Source: Plantactinospora soyae
GTDB lineage: Bacteria > Actinomycetota > Actinomycetes > Mycobacteriales > Micromonosporaceae
DNA: 64,000 nt
Direction of reading: 5' to 3'
Assembly: GCF_014874095.1 (NCBI RefSeq)
Contig: NZ_JADBEB010000001.1
Coordinates: 4,030,001-4,094,000 of the forward strand
Shown here piece by piece: positions 35,546 to 44,335 of this stretch (positions are counted from its first letter, which is position 1; each line of letters starts with the position of its first letter). Under the pieces are notes generated by a model. That model saw nothing but the letters and a program-made list of their open reading frames with translations, had not been told where the DNA came from and searched no databases. Made by a program: the position numbers and the translations under genes.

Positions 35546-36256
35546 TCACCGGGCCGCCACCGCCCGGCGCCGCTCGACTCGGTCGAGCAGCATGCCCAGC
35601 GGCACGGTCATCACGAGGTAGCCGATCGAGACCCCGATGAAGACCGGGATGATCGGCTCGCCGAGCGCGCTGGTGAGGTTGATCCCCGAGTTGGAGAGAT
35701 CGCCGACGACCCCGAAGAAGCCGGCGAGCGCCGAGTTCTTGATCATCGCGATGATCACCGAGCCGAGCGGTACGATCGCGGATTTCCAGGCCTGCGGCAG
35801 CACGACGTACCGGAGGTTCTGCCCGAAGGTCAGCCCGATGGCGCGGGCCGCCTCGGCCTGGCCCGGCGACACCGCGTTGATTCCGCTGCGGATCGCCTCG
35901 CAGACGAACGCGGCGGTGTAGAGGGCCAGCGCGATCACGGCGAACCGGAAGTACGGCAGGTCGATGCTGAGTCGGGAGAAGACGCTGGACAGCCCCGGGA
36001 CGCGGAGGAAGTCGGCGTTGGAGCCGAGCGCAGGCAACCCGAACGCGGCGAAGAACATCACGATGGTCAGCGGACTGTTCCGGAACACCGTCACGTACGC
36101 CGTACCGATCCAGCGCAGCGGCGGGATCGGCGAGATCCGCATGACCGCGACCAGGGTGCCCACCACCAGCGCCCCGATCGCGGAAAGGATGCAGAGCTGG
36201 AAGGTGAGCCAGAACCCGCCAACGAAGACGTCGAGGTGGTCGACGAGCACACTCAC
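35546..36256 (-). CDS. gluC: glutamate ABC transporter permease GluC
   Basis: 236 residues from a GTG with AGAGG upstream. His/Glu/Gln permease type with 'FWLTFQLCILSAIGALVVGTLVAVMRIS', 'VFRNSPLTIVMFF', and the EAA loop 'EAIRSGINAVSPGQAEAARAIGLTFGQNLRYVVLPQAWKSAI'. It forms the membrane channel with GluD. It lies 65 bases after gluB and 82 before gluD. Confidence 0.93.
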   Translation of the reverse strand: MSVLVDHLDVFVGGFWLTFQLCILSAIGALVVGTLVAVMRISPIPPLRWIGTAYVTVFRNSPLTIVMFFAAFGLPALGSNADFLRVPGLSSVFSRLSIDLPYFRFAVIALALYTAAFVCEAIRSGINAVSPGQAEAARAIGLTFGQNLRYVVLPQAWKSAIVPLGSVIIAMIKNSALAGFFGVVGDLSNSGINLTSALGEPIIPVFIGVSIGYLVMTVPLGMLLDRVERRRAVAAR

Positions 36257-36321
36257 GGGTACGCCTCTCTCATGGTCACCTTCCAGCTCCTACCTGATCA
36301 GTTTCTCGGTGCCGTCACCCG

Positions 36322-37212
36322 TCAGTACCGGTTGACGGCGGGACCCTGCGGGACGGTCGAGTCGAACTTGCCGGCGGTGTCCTGCCACGCCTTGGCGTAC
36401 CGGCCGTCGGTGTAGATCTTCTCCAGGGTGGCGTTGACGAACTCGCGGAACGCGGTGTCGCCCTTCTTGACCCCGATCCCGTACGGCTCCTCGGTGAACT
36501 TCTCACCGGTGAGCTTGAACTTGCCCTCGCTCTTGGCCACGTAGCCGAGCAGGATGACGTTGTCCGTGGTGACCGCGTCGACCTGCTTGTTGGTCAGCGC
36601 GTCCACGCACTTCTGGTAGCCGTCGAAGAGCACGAGCTGGGCGCCGGGGCTGGCCGGGTTGGCCAGGTACTTCTTGATGTTGTCGCCCGGGGTCGAGCCC
36701 TGGACGGAGCAGACCTTCTTGTCGCCCGCCTTGAACGAGTCCGGCCCGGTGATCGAGCTGTCGTCGGAGCGGACCATGATGTGCTGCCCGGCGATGTAGT
36801 ACGGACCGGCGAAGTCGATCCGCTCCTTGCGCTTGTCGTTGATGGTGTAGGTCGCCACCACGATGTCGGCCTTGCCCTGCTCCAGGACCTCTTCCCGGAC
36901 CGCCGACGGCGCCTCGATGTATTCGACCTTGTCCGCGGCGATGCCCAGCTCGTCGGCGATGATCTTCCCGATCTCGACGTCGAAGCCGGCGGGCTTGTTG
37001 TCCAGACCCTTCAGGCCGAAGCCCGGCTGGTCGAACTTTGTGCCGACGATGATCTTCTGTGCCTTGTTGAGCCGCTCCATCGTGCTGCCGGCCTCGAAGG
37101 TCTTGCTGCCGCTGCCGGTGTCGTCGCCGTCTCCGCCGTCGCCGCCGCAGGCGGCTACGGTGAGGGCCAGAGCCGCGACCGCGGCCACCGCCGCCACTCG
37201 CGTGATGCGCAT
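36322..37212 (-). CDS. gluB: glutamate-binding lipoprotein GluB
   Basis: 296 residues, AAGGAGG before the ATG. Lipoprotein signal peptide with lipobox 'LTVAAC', then a glycine/aspartate-rich linker. Family 3 solute-binding protein: 'IIVGTKFDQPGFGLKGLDNKPAGFDVEIGKIIADELG', 'GKADIVVATYTINDKRKERIDFAGPYY' and 'CVDALTNKQVDAVTTDNVILLGY'. It captures glutamate outside the membrane and delivers it to GluCD. Second gene of the operon. Confidence 0.94.
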   Translation of the reverse strand: MRITRVAAVAAVAALALTVAACGGDGGDGDDTGSGSKTFEAGSTMERLNKAQKIIVGTKFDQPGFGLKGLDNKPAGFDVEIGKIIADELGIAADKVEYIEAPSAVREEVLEQGKADIVVATYTINDKRKERIDFAGPYYIAGQHIMVRSDDSSITGPDSFKAGDKKVCSVQGSTPGDNIKKYLANPASPGAQLVLFDGYQKCVDALTNKQVDAVTTDNVILLGYVAKSEGKFKLTGEKFTEEPYGIGVKKGDTAFREFVNATLEKIYTDGRYAKAWQDTAGKFDSTVPQGPAVNRY

Positions 37213-37273
37213 TTTTCCTCCTTCGACGGAGCGGCCCAGACCCGGGGGCGTGTCCGCTCCACTGTGGATGTAA

Positions 37274-38053
37274 CTAGTGGGTCAGGATCTTGGACAGGAA
37301 GTCCTTGGCTCGCTCACTACGGGGGTTGGCGAAGAACTCGTCCGGTGCGGCGTCCTCGACAAGCTGGCCGTCGGCCATGAAGATGACCCGGTTGGCGGCG
37401 TGCCGGGCGAAACCCATCTCGTGGGTCACCACGACCATCGTCATGCCGTCACGGGCAAGTGAGGTCATCACGTCCAGCACCTCGCCGACCATCTCCGGGT
37501 CGAGCGCGCTGGTGGGTTCGTCGAAGAGCATGGCCTTGGGCTGCATGGCCAGGGCACGGGCGATCGCCGCCCGCTGCTGCTGGCCGCCGGAGAGCTGGGC
37601 CGGATACTTGTCGGCCTGGTTCGCGATACCGACCCGCTCCAGCAGCTTCATCGCCCGCTCGCGGGCGGAAGCGGCCTTCTCCTTGCGGACCTTGATCGGG
37701 CCGAGGGTGACGTTCTCGAGGATCGTCTTGTGGGCGAAGAGGTTGAACGACTGGAAGACCATGCCGACCTCGCTGCGCAGCCGGGCCAGGGCCTTGCCCT
37801 CGGCCGGCAACGGCTGGTCGTCGAAGATGATCGTCCCGGAGTTGATCGGTTCCAACCGGTTGATCGCCCGGCAGAGCGTCGACTTGCCGGAGCCGGACGG
37901 ACCGATCACCACGACGACCTCGCCACGGGCAACCGAGAGGTCGACGTCCTGCAACACGTGCAGCGGGCCGAACCACTTGTTGACCCCGTCCAGCCTGATG
38001 AGCGGTTGGTCGGTCGTACCACTCACTTCGCCCGCCTCGCTCCGCTCGGTCAT
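37274..38053 (-). CDS. gluA: glutamate ABC transporter ATPase GluA
   Basis: 259 residues from an ATG at 38053 behind AGGTGGGGGA; an upstream ATG at 38155 would add 34 residues without such a site. ABC signature elements: Walker A 'GPSGSGKST', Q-loop '[14 protein letters not shown]', signature '[15 protein letters not shown]', Walker B '[12 protein letters not shown]', H-loop '[10 protein letters not shown]'. It drives glutamate import with GluBCD. First gene of the leftward glu operon. Confidence 0.95.
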   Translation of the reverse strand: MTERSEAGEVSGTTDQPLIRLDGVNKWFGPLHVLQDVDLSVARGEVVVVIGPSGSGKSTLCRAINRLEPINSGTIIFDDQPLPAEGKALARLRSEVGMVFQSFNLFAHKTILENVTLGPIKVRKEKAASARERAMKLLERVGIANQADKYPAQLSGGQQQRAAIARALAMQPKAMLFDEPTSALDPEMVGEVLDVMTSLARDGMTMVVVTHEMGFARHAANRVIFMADGQLVEDAAPDEFFANPRSERAKDFLSKILTH

Positions 38054-38286
38054 TCCCCCACCTGTCTTATCCACGATCTGTCGCACCGGATTCCGCTGAA
38101 TCGGTGACGCAACTCTAGGGGACCTGACGTGCTGGAACGCAATCGAGTTCATCACGGGGCGATAACAGCGGCAGCAAAGATCGGCACTGTCCGTTAAGGT
38201 CGGCGACCCTCAGTAACCATCGATCGGATGCCCGACGTCGGAAGGGGGCATCGGCACCGCGCCGGGATGCTCTCGGCCGTACGGGA

Positions 38287-38382
38287 TGGCGGAGGCGTAC
38301 GGGAATCGAACCCGCCCAACCGAGCTACTCGGTCGCATCGGTTTTGAAGACCGTGAGGACCACCAGGCACCTGCCCGCCTCC
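38287..38382 (-). tRNA. selC: tRNA-Sec (anticodon UCA)
   Basis: Read on the minus strand, the 96-base gene has a long acceptor stem (5' GGAGGCG pairing with 3' CGCCTCC), an anticodon arm CGGT-CTTCAAA-ACCG with anticodon TCA, a long variable arm CCGAG-TAG-CTCGG, a T arm with GGTTCGATTCC, discriminator G, and an encoded CCA. Anticodon UCA, the long variable arm and about 93 bases before CCA are diagnostic for selenocysteine tRNA (E. coli SelC is similar). It implies selenoprotein synthesis in this organism; selA, selB and selD are not in the window. Confidence 0.9.
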
Positions 38383-38876
38383 CTGGCCAGCAGCGATGTT
38401 CCGTCCCTGATGGTAGGGCGTGCCCCATCCGGAAGATCGGCCGGGGCGCCCGGCTCCCACCGGTCGCCCCCCCCTCGTCCTCGGTGACCCGCCGGCACCT
38501 CTCGACCGGCTCTCCCGCCGGGTGCGGCCGAGGAGCGGGGTGGGGAGCCGGGCGGTGGTAACTGCTCCAGGTCGGACCGGGGCGGTGTCGGAACTGTCCG
38601 GTGCCTGACCCCACCGGCCCGTTCGGGCCACGCTCGGTGAGCGTGTCGGGCGCGCTGCGCCGGTAGAGGGGCACCCTCCGACTACAATAGGTAGTCAAGG
38701 GTCGTCTATTTCGGCGGATATGGTCACAGACCGGTAACTTAGCCGCGCTCGACCCGATGTGCCCGGCACCATCGTGGGTGAGGCCGTACCACCCGAGGAC
38801 CGGGCGGCGGCCCCGACCGGAACCTCCGGCCGAACCCAGGCATTCGACCACGACGGAGCGCAGCGAGGAGGCGGCA
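38383..38876. other. intergenic between tRNA-Sec and the 160-residue gene
   Basis: About 490 bases. It contains an inverted repeat GACTAC-AATAG-GTAGTC at 38680-38696, overlapping a TACAAT that could be a -10 box for the rightward gene, and an A/T-richer stretch to about 38745. No gene seen. Confidence 0.45.
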
Positions 38877-39359
38877 ATGATCGAGCTGTGGAACTGGAGG
38901 ACCGAGGGGCGCGTCGCCGCCAGGGAGATCCGCCTCGCGGTCGCCGGCGCGCTCGACGTACCGGTGCTGCCGCTCGGCGGGGTCGATCCGGCCCGGCTGC
39001 CGCACGGCGCCCTGCTCGTCGACGTCTGGCACCGGCCGGGCGACTATCCCACCTCCGTCGACTGCTACGGGGTGCCGGCCGGGCTACCGGAGGTGACCGC
39101 CATCGCGGCGTTCGCCCGCCGGCTGGGCCGGGGCTGCCTGCTGGCCGACGACACCCTCGACGCCGGACGGCACCTGCTGGTCTCGGCGAACGGCACGATG
39201 CGCCCGGTGCACCTCGACGTGCGGGACACCGAGGACGGGGAGATCCTCTCCAACCAACGGCTCTGTACGGTGCTCAGTCCCCGCTGCCGGGGCTGGTCGC
39301 CGTGCCATCAGTCGCGCTGGGTCCCGGATTCGATCATTCCGGCGCTCGCCGCCGCCTGA
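38877..39359 (+). CDS. unknown 160-residue protein
   Basis: Starts at an ATG with GAGGAGG 6 bases upstream. '[33 protein letters not shown]', '[47 protein letters not shown]' and '[19 protein letters not shown]' read as a compact alpha/beta protein; C-terminal '[21 protein letters not shown]' has clustered cysteines. Family not recognised. The 3' end overlaps the convergent DUF2277 gene by 52 bases. Confidence 0.7.
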   Translation: MIELWNWRTEGRVAAREIRLAVAGALDVPVLPLGGVDPARLPHGALLVDVWHRPGDYPTSVDCYGVPAGLPEVTAIAAFARRLGRGCLLADDTLDAGRHLLVSANGTMRPVHLDVRDTEDGEILSNQRLCTVLSPRCRGWSPCHQSRWVPDSIIPALAAA

Positions 39360-39568
39360 CCGCTGCCCCGGACCACGAGCTGGTCGAGCAGGGTCCGGGT
39401 CGCGTCGGTCACCGCGGCCACCGCCGCTTCGAACGCCGGGGCGTTGTGCGCCGCCGGGGCACGGAAACCGGAGATCTTCCGGACGTACTGCAGCGCGGCG
39501 GCCTCGATGTCCGCCTCGGTGACGATCTCGGCGTACGGCTGGCGAAGCGTCTTGATACTCCGACACAT
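39308..39568 (-). CDS. DUF2277 protein
   Basis: 86 residues, ATG behind AAGGAGG. The start '[20 protein letters not shown]' and '[20 protein letters not shown]' are diagnostic of DUF2277, a small family of unknown function. It diverges from miaB (82 bases apart) and runs into the end of the 160-residue gene, overlapping it by 52 bases tail to tail. Confidence 0.93.
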   Translation of the reverse strand: MCRSIKTLRQPYAEIVTEADIEAAALQYVRKISGFRAPAAHNAPAFEAAVAAVTDATRTLLDQLVVRGSGQAAASAGMIESGTQRD

Positions 39569-39649
39569 GGCGTTCCTCCTTCTCCGGGTGCCGGATGGCC
39601 GTCCCACGGGACCGGGCCGCCCGACCGCTACGGATACTCTGTCACTGTC

Positions 39650-41143
39650 ATGACTACCGCAGCCCTCGGCAGCCCGCGTACCTATCAGGTGCGCACCTAT
39701 GGCTGCCAGATGAACGTGCACGACTCCGAGCGGATCTCCGGACTGCTGGAGCAGGCCGGCTACGTCCGGGCGGCCGGGTCCGACGATCCGGACGTCGTGG
39801 TCTTCAACACCTGCGCCGTACGCGAGAACGCGGACAACCGGCTCTACGGCAATCTCGGTCATCTGCGCCCGGTGAAGGACAAGCACCCCGGGATGCAGAT
39901 CGCGGTCGGTGGCTGCCTGGCCCAGAAGGACCGGGGAGAGATCGTCCGCCGGGCACCCTGGGTCGACGTGGTCTTCGGCACCCACAACATCGGCTCGCTG
40001 CCGGTGCTGCTGGACCGGGCCCGGCACAACGCGGCCGCCGAGGTGGAGATCCTGGAGTCGCTGGAGGTCTTCCCGTCCACCCTGCCGACCCGGCGCGAGT
40101 CGACCTACGCCGGCTGGGTGTCGATCTCGGTGGGCTGCAACAACACCTGCACGTTCTGCATCGTTCCGGCGCTGCGCGGCAAGGAGAAGGACCGGCGACC
40201 CGGCGACATCCTGGCCGAGGTACGGGCACTGGTCGCCGAGGGTGTGCTCGAGGTCACCCTGCTCGGCCAGAACGTGAACTCGTACGGGGTGGAGTTCGGT
40301 GACCGGCTCGCCTTCGGCAAGCTGCTCCGGGCCACCGGCGAGATCGACGGGCTGGAACGGGTCCGCTTCACCAGCCCGCATCCCAAGGACTTCACCGACG
40401 ACGTGATCGCCGCGATGGCCGAGACGCCGAACGTCTGCCACTCGCTGCACATGCCGTTGCAGTCCGGCTCGGACGACGTGCTGCGGGCGATGCGCCGGTC
40501 GTACCGGTCCGACCGCTACCTGGGGATCATCTCCAAGGTCCGGGCGGCGATGCCGGACGCGGCGATCACCACGGACATCATCGTCGGCTTCCCGGGCGAG
40601 ACCGAGGCCGACTTCGTCCGCACCCTGGACGTGGTCCGGGAGGCCCGGTTCGCCTCGGCGTTCACCTTCCAGTACTCCAAGCGCCCCGGCACCCCGGCCG
40701 CCTCCATGCCCGACCAGCTGCCCAAGCAGGTGGTGCAGGAGCGGTACGAGCGACTGCTCGCGGCGGTCGAGGAGATCACCTGGGCGGAGAACCGGAAGCT
40801 CGTCGGCACCCCGGTCGAGGTACTGGTCGCGGTCGGCGAGGGCCGCAAGGACGAGCGCACCGGACGCCTCTCCGGCCGGGCCCGGGACGGCCGGCTGGTG
40901 CACTTCGCCGCCGGCTCCTACGCCGGACAGATCCGGCCGGGCGACATCGTGCACACGACCATCGACTACGCGGCACCGCACCATCTCAACGCCGACGGCG
41001 AGCCGCTCGCCCACCGCCGTACCCGGGCCGGGGACGCCGCCGAGGCCGGCCGGGCACCCCGTACCGGTGGGGTGTCGCTGGGCCTGCCGACGGTCGGCGT
41101 CCCACCCGCGCTGCCCGAGCCGGCGGCGGCCTGCGACCGCTGA
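39650..41143 (+). CDS. miaB: tRNA methylthiotransferase MiaB
   Basis: 497 residues from an ATG at 39650 with TACTCT 13 bases before it, likely near-leaderless. Radical-SAM enzyme that adds a methylthio group to i6A37 of tRNAs. N-terminal UPF0004 domain '[21 protein letters not shown]' with cluster cysteines (also '[20 protein letters not shown]' and '[10 protein letters not shown]'), radical-SAM motif 'CNNTCTFC', '[10 protein letters not shown]', and a C-terminal TRAM domain near '[34 protein letters not shown]'. The last 50 residues are unconserved. Functions after MiaA, also in this window. Copy C of the palindrome begins 4 bases after the stop. Confidence 0.96.
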   Translation: MTTAALGSPRTYQVRTYGCQMNVHDSERISGLLEQAGYVRAAGSDDPDVVVFNTCAVRENADNRLYGNLGHLRPVKDKHPGMQIAVGGCLAQKDRGEIVRRAPWVDVVFGTHNIGSLPVLLDRARHNAAAEVEILESLEVFPSTLPTRRESTYAGWVSISVGCNNTCTFCIVPALRGKEKDRRPGDILAEVRALVAEGVLEVTLLGQNVNSYGVEFGDRLAFGKLLRATGEIDGLERVRFTSPHPKDFTDDVIAAMAETPNVCHSLHMPLQSGSDDVLRAMRRSYRSDRYLGIISKVRAAMPDAAITTDIIVGFPGETEADFVRTLDVVREARFASAFTFQYSKRPGTPAASMPDQLPKQVVQERYERLLAAVEEITWAENRKLVGTPVEVLVAVGEGRKDERTGRLSGRARDGRLVHFAAGSYAGQIRPGDIVHTTIDYAAPHHLNADGEPLAHRRTRAGDAAEAGRAPRTGGVSLGLPTVGVPPALPEPAAACDR

Positions 41144-41147
41144 GGAT

Positions 41148-41201
41148 GTAAGGAAGGGCCCCTTCTTATCGTTTTCTGTAGAAGAAGGGGCCCTTCCTAA
41201 C
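41148..41201. repeat. dispersed nested palindrome, copy C
   Basis: 54 bp. Arms GGAAGGGCCCCTTCTTA and TCTTC-side GAAGGGGCCCTTCC pair fully across a loop with TCGTTTTCTGTA. It fits exactly between the miaB stop and the convergent pectate lyase stop, with four bases to spare on each side. Confidence 0.9.
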
Positions 41202-41205
41202 CCTG

Positions 41206-42582
41206 CTAGAGGCCGATGCGGCCGGTGCCGGCGCCGCCGGTCACGATGGACTTCACGTTGCTGGCGGTGTCGAGCTGGTACGAGTACGGAATACCGGCGA
41301 CGCTGCCGCCGGTCTGCCCACTGCCGGAGTTCACGAAGTGGTTGTTCCGGGCCACCAGGCTGCCCGGCCCCGAGTCGCCCTCACCGAGGTGGTACGGGTC
41401 GTCGGTGTTCTCGAAGTAGTTGCCCTCGACGAGCACACCGGCGTTCTCGGTCGAGGCGACGCCGTAGCCGCTGACGTTGTTGTAGTAGTTGTTGTAGACG
41501 TGCACCGGGTTGCCGAACCGGACCCGGGGGTGCCGCTGGCCCGACCCGTCGAACCAGTTGTGGTGGTAGCTGACCCGCAGGTGGCCGTTGTCCTGGCTGG
41601 CGTTGTCGTCGCTGTGCCCGAGCAGCATCGACTTGTCGTGGCCGTACACCCGGTTCCAGGAGATGGTCACGAAGTCGGAGGCCCGCTTGACGTCCACCGC
41701 GCCGTCGTAGCCGTCGGTGAAGCTGTTGTGGTCGATCCAGATGTTGGTCGCCGACTCCTGGACGTTGATCGCGTCGTCGTCCCAGCCCCGGAAGTTGATG
41801 TTGCGGATGATGACGTTGCGGTCGCCGTTGATGTTGAGACCGCAGCCGGAGATGGTGGCGTTCGAGCCGACGCCGAGGATGGTCTTGTTGGACCGGACCC
41901 GGAGCATGCCGGAGCAGGAGATGGTGCCGGAGACCCGGATCACCGCCGCGCTGCTGGAGCCGACCGCGGTGGTCAGCGCCGAGGCGCTGGTCACGGTCGT
42001 CGAGGCCGCGCTACCGCCACCGGAGGTGCCGCCGTTCTGGGTGGCCCAGCCGACGAGGCCGGTCTGCGGCGGGACCGTCGGGCCGGTCGGCGGGGGAGTG
42101 GTGGGGCCGGGTGTGGTCGGCCGGGGCGTGGTCGGATTCGGGCCCGGCGTGGTGGGCGCGGTACCGCCGGTACAGGTCACGTCGTTCACGCTGAAGCTGG
42201 TGGGCGCCGGGTTGCTGGAGGTCCAGGTGCCGTTGAACCCGAACGAGGCGGTGCCGTTCGTGCCGACGTTGCCGTTGTAGCCGACATTGGTGGCCGTGAC
42301 CTGGCTGCCGCTCTGCGACACGGTTGAGTTCCAGGCCTGGGTCACCTGCTGCCCGGCCGAGTACGACCAGCGCAGGGTCCAGCCGTTCAGTGGATCGCCG
42401 AGGTTGGTGATGGTGACGTTGGCACCGAATCCGCCCTGCCACTGCGAGGCGACCGAGTAGCTGACCGAACAGCCGACCGCGGCGTGCGCGGAGACCGCGG
42501 TGACGACCCCGGCTCCGGCGAGCGCGGCAGTGGTGGCGGCAGTGGTGAGGATCAGCGCCGTCCGGCGCCGTCGTACGAGCAT
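41206..42582 (-). CDS. secreted pectate lyase with CBM2 domain
   Basis: 458 residues from an ATG behind GGAGAG. Twin-arginine-like basic start 'MLVRRRRTALIL' and signal peptide ending near 'VSAHA'. Residues about 36-137 are a family 2 carbohydrate-binding module ('CSVSYSVASQWQGGFGANVTITN', 'GWTLRWSYSAGQQVTQAWN'), then a P/T-rich linker, then a polysaccharide lyase family 1 beta-helix with 'NVIIRNINFRGWDDDAINVQ', 'NIWIDHNSFTDGYDGAVDVKRASDFVTISWNRV' (metal-binding aspartates) and 'YHHNWFDGSGQRHPRVRFG' (catalytic arginine region). Cleaves pectate in plant cell walls while CBM2 holds on to cellulose. A LacI-type site lies upstream. Confidence 0.95.
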   Translation of the reverse strand: MLVRRRRTALILTTAATTAALAGAGVVTAVSAHAAVGCSVSYSVASQWQGGFGANVTITNLGDPLNGWTLRWSYSAGQQVTQAWNSTVSQSGSQVTATNVGYNGNVGTNGTASFGFNGTWTSSNPAPTSFSVNDVTCTGGTAPTTPGPNPTTPRPTTPGPTTPPPTGPTVPPQTGLVGWATQNGGTSGGGSAASTTVTSASALTTAVGSSSAAVIRVSGTISCSGMLRVRSNKTILGVGSNATISGCGLNINGDRNVIIRNINFRGWDDDAINVQESATNIWIDHNSFTDGYDGAVDVKRASDFVTISWNRVYGHDKSMLLGHSDDNASQDNGHLRVSYHHNWFDGSGQRHPRVRFGNPVHVYNNYYNNVSGYGVASTENAGVLVEGNYFENTDDPYHLGEGDSGPGSLVARNNHFVNSGSGQTGGSVAGIPYSYQLDTASNVKSIVTGGAGTGRIGL

Positions 42583-42728
42583 CGTGCTCTCCTTGTCGTC
42601 CGGATGCGACGCACGTTCGGCCGATCGGGTCCGGGACCGTGCCCAGCGGTTCCGGTGACCGGCTGCTCCGCGCCGCGGATCCAAGCCGTGTTCGAGACGA
42701 TGGCTCCCGCGCTTGCTGTCTGCCCACA

Positions 42729-42742
42729 GGCAAGCGCTTTCC
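42729..42742. promoter_or_regulatory. LacI-family type operator
   Basis: GGCAAGCGCTTTCC, with a perfect AAGCGCTT core, resembles the N-n-A-A-G-C-G-C-T-T-n palindromes bound by LacI-family sugar regulators in actinomycetes. It lies 150 bases before the pectate lyase start, near the presumed promoter, suggesting carbohydrate-responsive repression. Confidence 0.5.
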
Positions 42743-42814
42743 AGAAATGAAATCACGGTTCTCAATGCTTGTAAACGGCTGGTGGTCGCCCGGTCCCGAC
42801 CGTCAGCCCACCGT

Positions 42815-42850
42815 CAGTCCGGTTCCGGCCGTCAGCCCGGTTCCGGCCGT
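42815..42850. repeat. 18-bp tandem duplication
   Basis: Two adjacent 18-base units (CAGYCCGGTTCCGGCCGT) differing at one base, intergenic between the pectate lyase promoter and the DUF349 gene end; shorter fragments of the word extend to both sides. Confidence 0.7.
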
Positions 42851-42917
42851 ACCCGTCAGCAGTGGACGGTCACGGCCGGGTCGCCGGCGGGCTGAACCGG
42901 GGCGGGACGACCGTCGC

Positions 42918-44126
42918 TCAGCTCGCCTGCTCGGCGAGCTCCAGGAACCGCCGCTTGGCGGTCAGGGCCTGCTCCGCCTCGCGGATCCGCTTGGCGTCAC
43001 CGGCGGTCTTGGCCCGCTCAAGTCGCTGCTCGGCCTCGGCGACCTGGTCACGCATCTGGGTGAGCAGCGGGTTGGCCGACGGCTCGGTCCGGCGCCACGC
43101 CGAGTCCATGGCCTGGCGGACCTTGTCGTCCACCGCGCGCAGCCGCCGGTCCAGGCTGGCGGCCGCCTCGCGAGGCACCCGGCCGGCCTCGTGCCACTGG
43201 CCCTGGATCTCCCGGAGCTTCGCCTGCGCGCCACGCGGGTCACCCTCGACGTCCAGCGCCTCGGCCTCGGTGATCAGGGCCTGCTTGCGGTCCAGGTTGC
43301 CGCGCTGCTCCGCGTCCCGGGCCGAGAAGACCTCGCTGCGCCGGGAGAAGAAGGCGTCCTGGGCGCCACGGAACCGCTCCCAGAGCCGCTCCTCGGCCTC
43401 CTTCGAGGCACGCGGCGCGGCCTTCCACTGTGTCATCAGCTCCCGGAGCCGGTTGGCGGTCGCCGCCCAGTCCGTCGAGTCGGCCAGCGACTCGGCCTCG
43501 ACGACCAGCTCCTCCTTGGCGCCCTGGGCCTGCTTGCGCTGGGCGTCCAGGGTGGCGAAGTGCGCGCCCCGGCGACGGGTGAAGCCGTCCCGGGCGGCGG
43601 CGAACCGCTTCCACAGCTCGCCGTCGGTCTTCTTGTCGACGCCGCGAATGGTCTTCCACTCGTCGAGGATCTCCTTGAGCCGGTCGCCAGCGGTCTTCCA
43701 ACCGGTCGACTCGGCGGCCAACTTCTCCGCCTCCTCGACCAGCGAGGTCTTCCGGGTCACCGCCTCGGCCCGGGCGGTCTCCCGGGCGGCCCGCGCCTCG
43801 CCCGCCTTGCCCTCCGCCAGCGTGGTCAACCGCTCCAGCCGGGTCGCGAGCGCGTCGAGGTCACCGACCACATGCGCCTCGGCCAGCGAGGCGCGCAACC
43901 GGCGAATGGTCGCGAGCGAGCCGGACGGATCGGCGGCCCCGGAGTTGAGCCGGGCCTCGGTCAGATCGACCTCGGTGACCAGATCGGCGAAACGGCGGGC
44001 GAAGTGAGCCAGGCCCTCTTCCGGTGCTCCGGCCTGCCAGGAACCGACCACGCGCTCGCCCTCGGCCGTCTTGACGTAGACGTTGCCGTCCGCATCCACC
44101 CGTCCAAAGGCAGTCCAGTCACTCAT
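42918..44126 (-). CDS. DUF349 coiled-coil protein
   Basis: 402 residues, almost wholly helical and charged. Three DUF349 repeats are visible by their W-K/W-x-x-x-G...L-W-x-R-F pattern: 'WKTAGDRLKEILDEWKTIRG...LWKRFAAARDGF', 'WAATANRLRELMTQWKAAPR...LWERFRGAQDAF', and 'REIQGQWHEAGRVPREAAASLDRRLRAVD'. The N-terminus 'DWTAFGRVDADGNVYVKTAEGER' is a short beta segment found in actinobacterial members. A homologue lies near miaB in mycobacteria too; function unknown, with cytoskeleton or RNA roles only proposed. Divergent from the LigB-like gene. Confidence 0.92.
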   Translation of the reverse strand: MSDWTAFGRVDADGNVYVKTAEGERVVGSWQAGAPEEGLAHFARRFADLVTEVDLTEARLNSGAADPSGSLATIRRLRASLAEAHVVGDLDALATRLERLTTLAEGKAGEARAARETARAEAVTRKTSLVEEAEKLAAESTGWKTAGDRLKEILDEWKTIRGVDKKTDGELWKRFAAARDGFTRRRGAHFATLDAQRKQAQGAKEELVVEAESLADSTDWAATANRLRELMTQWKAAPRASKEAEERLWERFRGAQDAFFSRRSEVFSARDAEQRGNLDRKQALITEAEALDVEGDPRGAQAKLREIQGQWHEAGRVPREAAASLDRRLRAVDDKVRQAMDSAWRRTEPSANPLLTQMRDQVAEAEQRLERAKTAGDAKRIREAEQALTAKRRFLELAEQAS

Positions 44127-44335
44127 GAGCCCATCCTCGTTCTCCCGGCGCTACCGGGGTTGGGGGTCCCCGGCGGTCGCCGCCACGGCGCAGCGAAGTT
44201 TCTCCCGGCATTGTCACAGGTCCAACCCCGTCCGCGTCGAGCGCCTATCGTCGACCGTGACCATACGGTGTCCTAGAGCGCACGCGGATCGCCTGGCTTG
44301 CGGGTGTACAGTCCGCTGCCCGCTACGGTGGACGC

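Larger units (their letters stand above)
42583..42917. other. intergenic upstream of the pectate lyase
   Basis: 335 bases. A/T-richer patch at 42735-42775 probably holds the leftward promoter (TTTACA on the minus strand near 42773). An 18-bp tandem duplication lies at 42815-42850, beside the DUF349 gene end. No coding gene seen. Confidence 0.5.
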
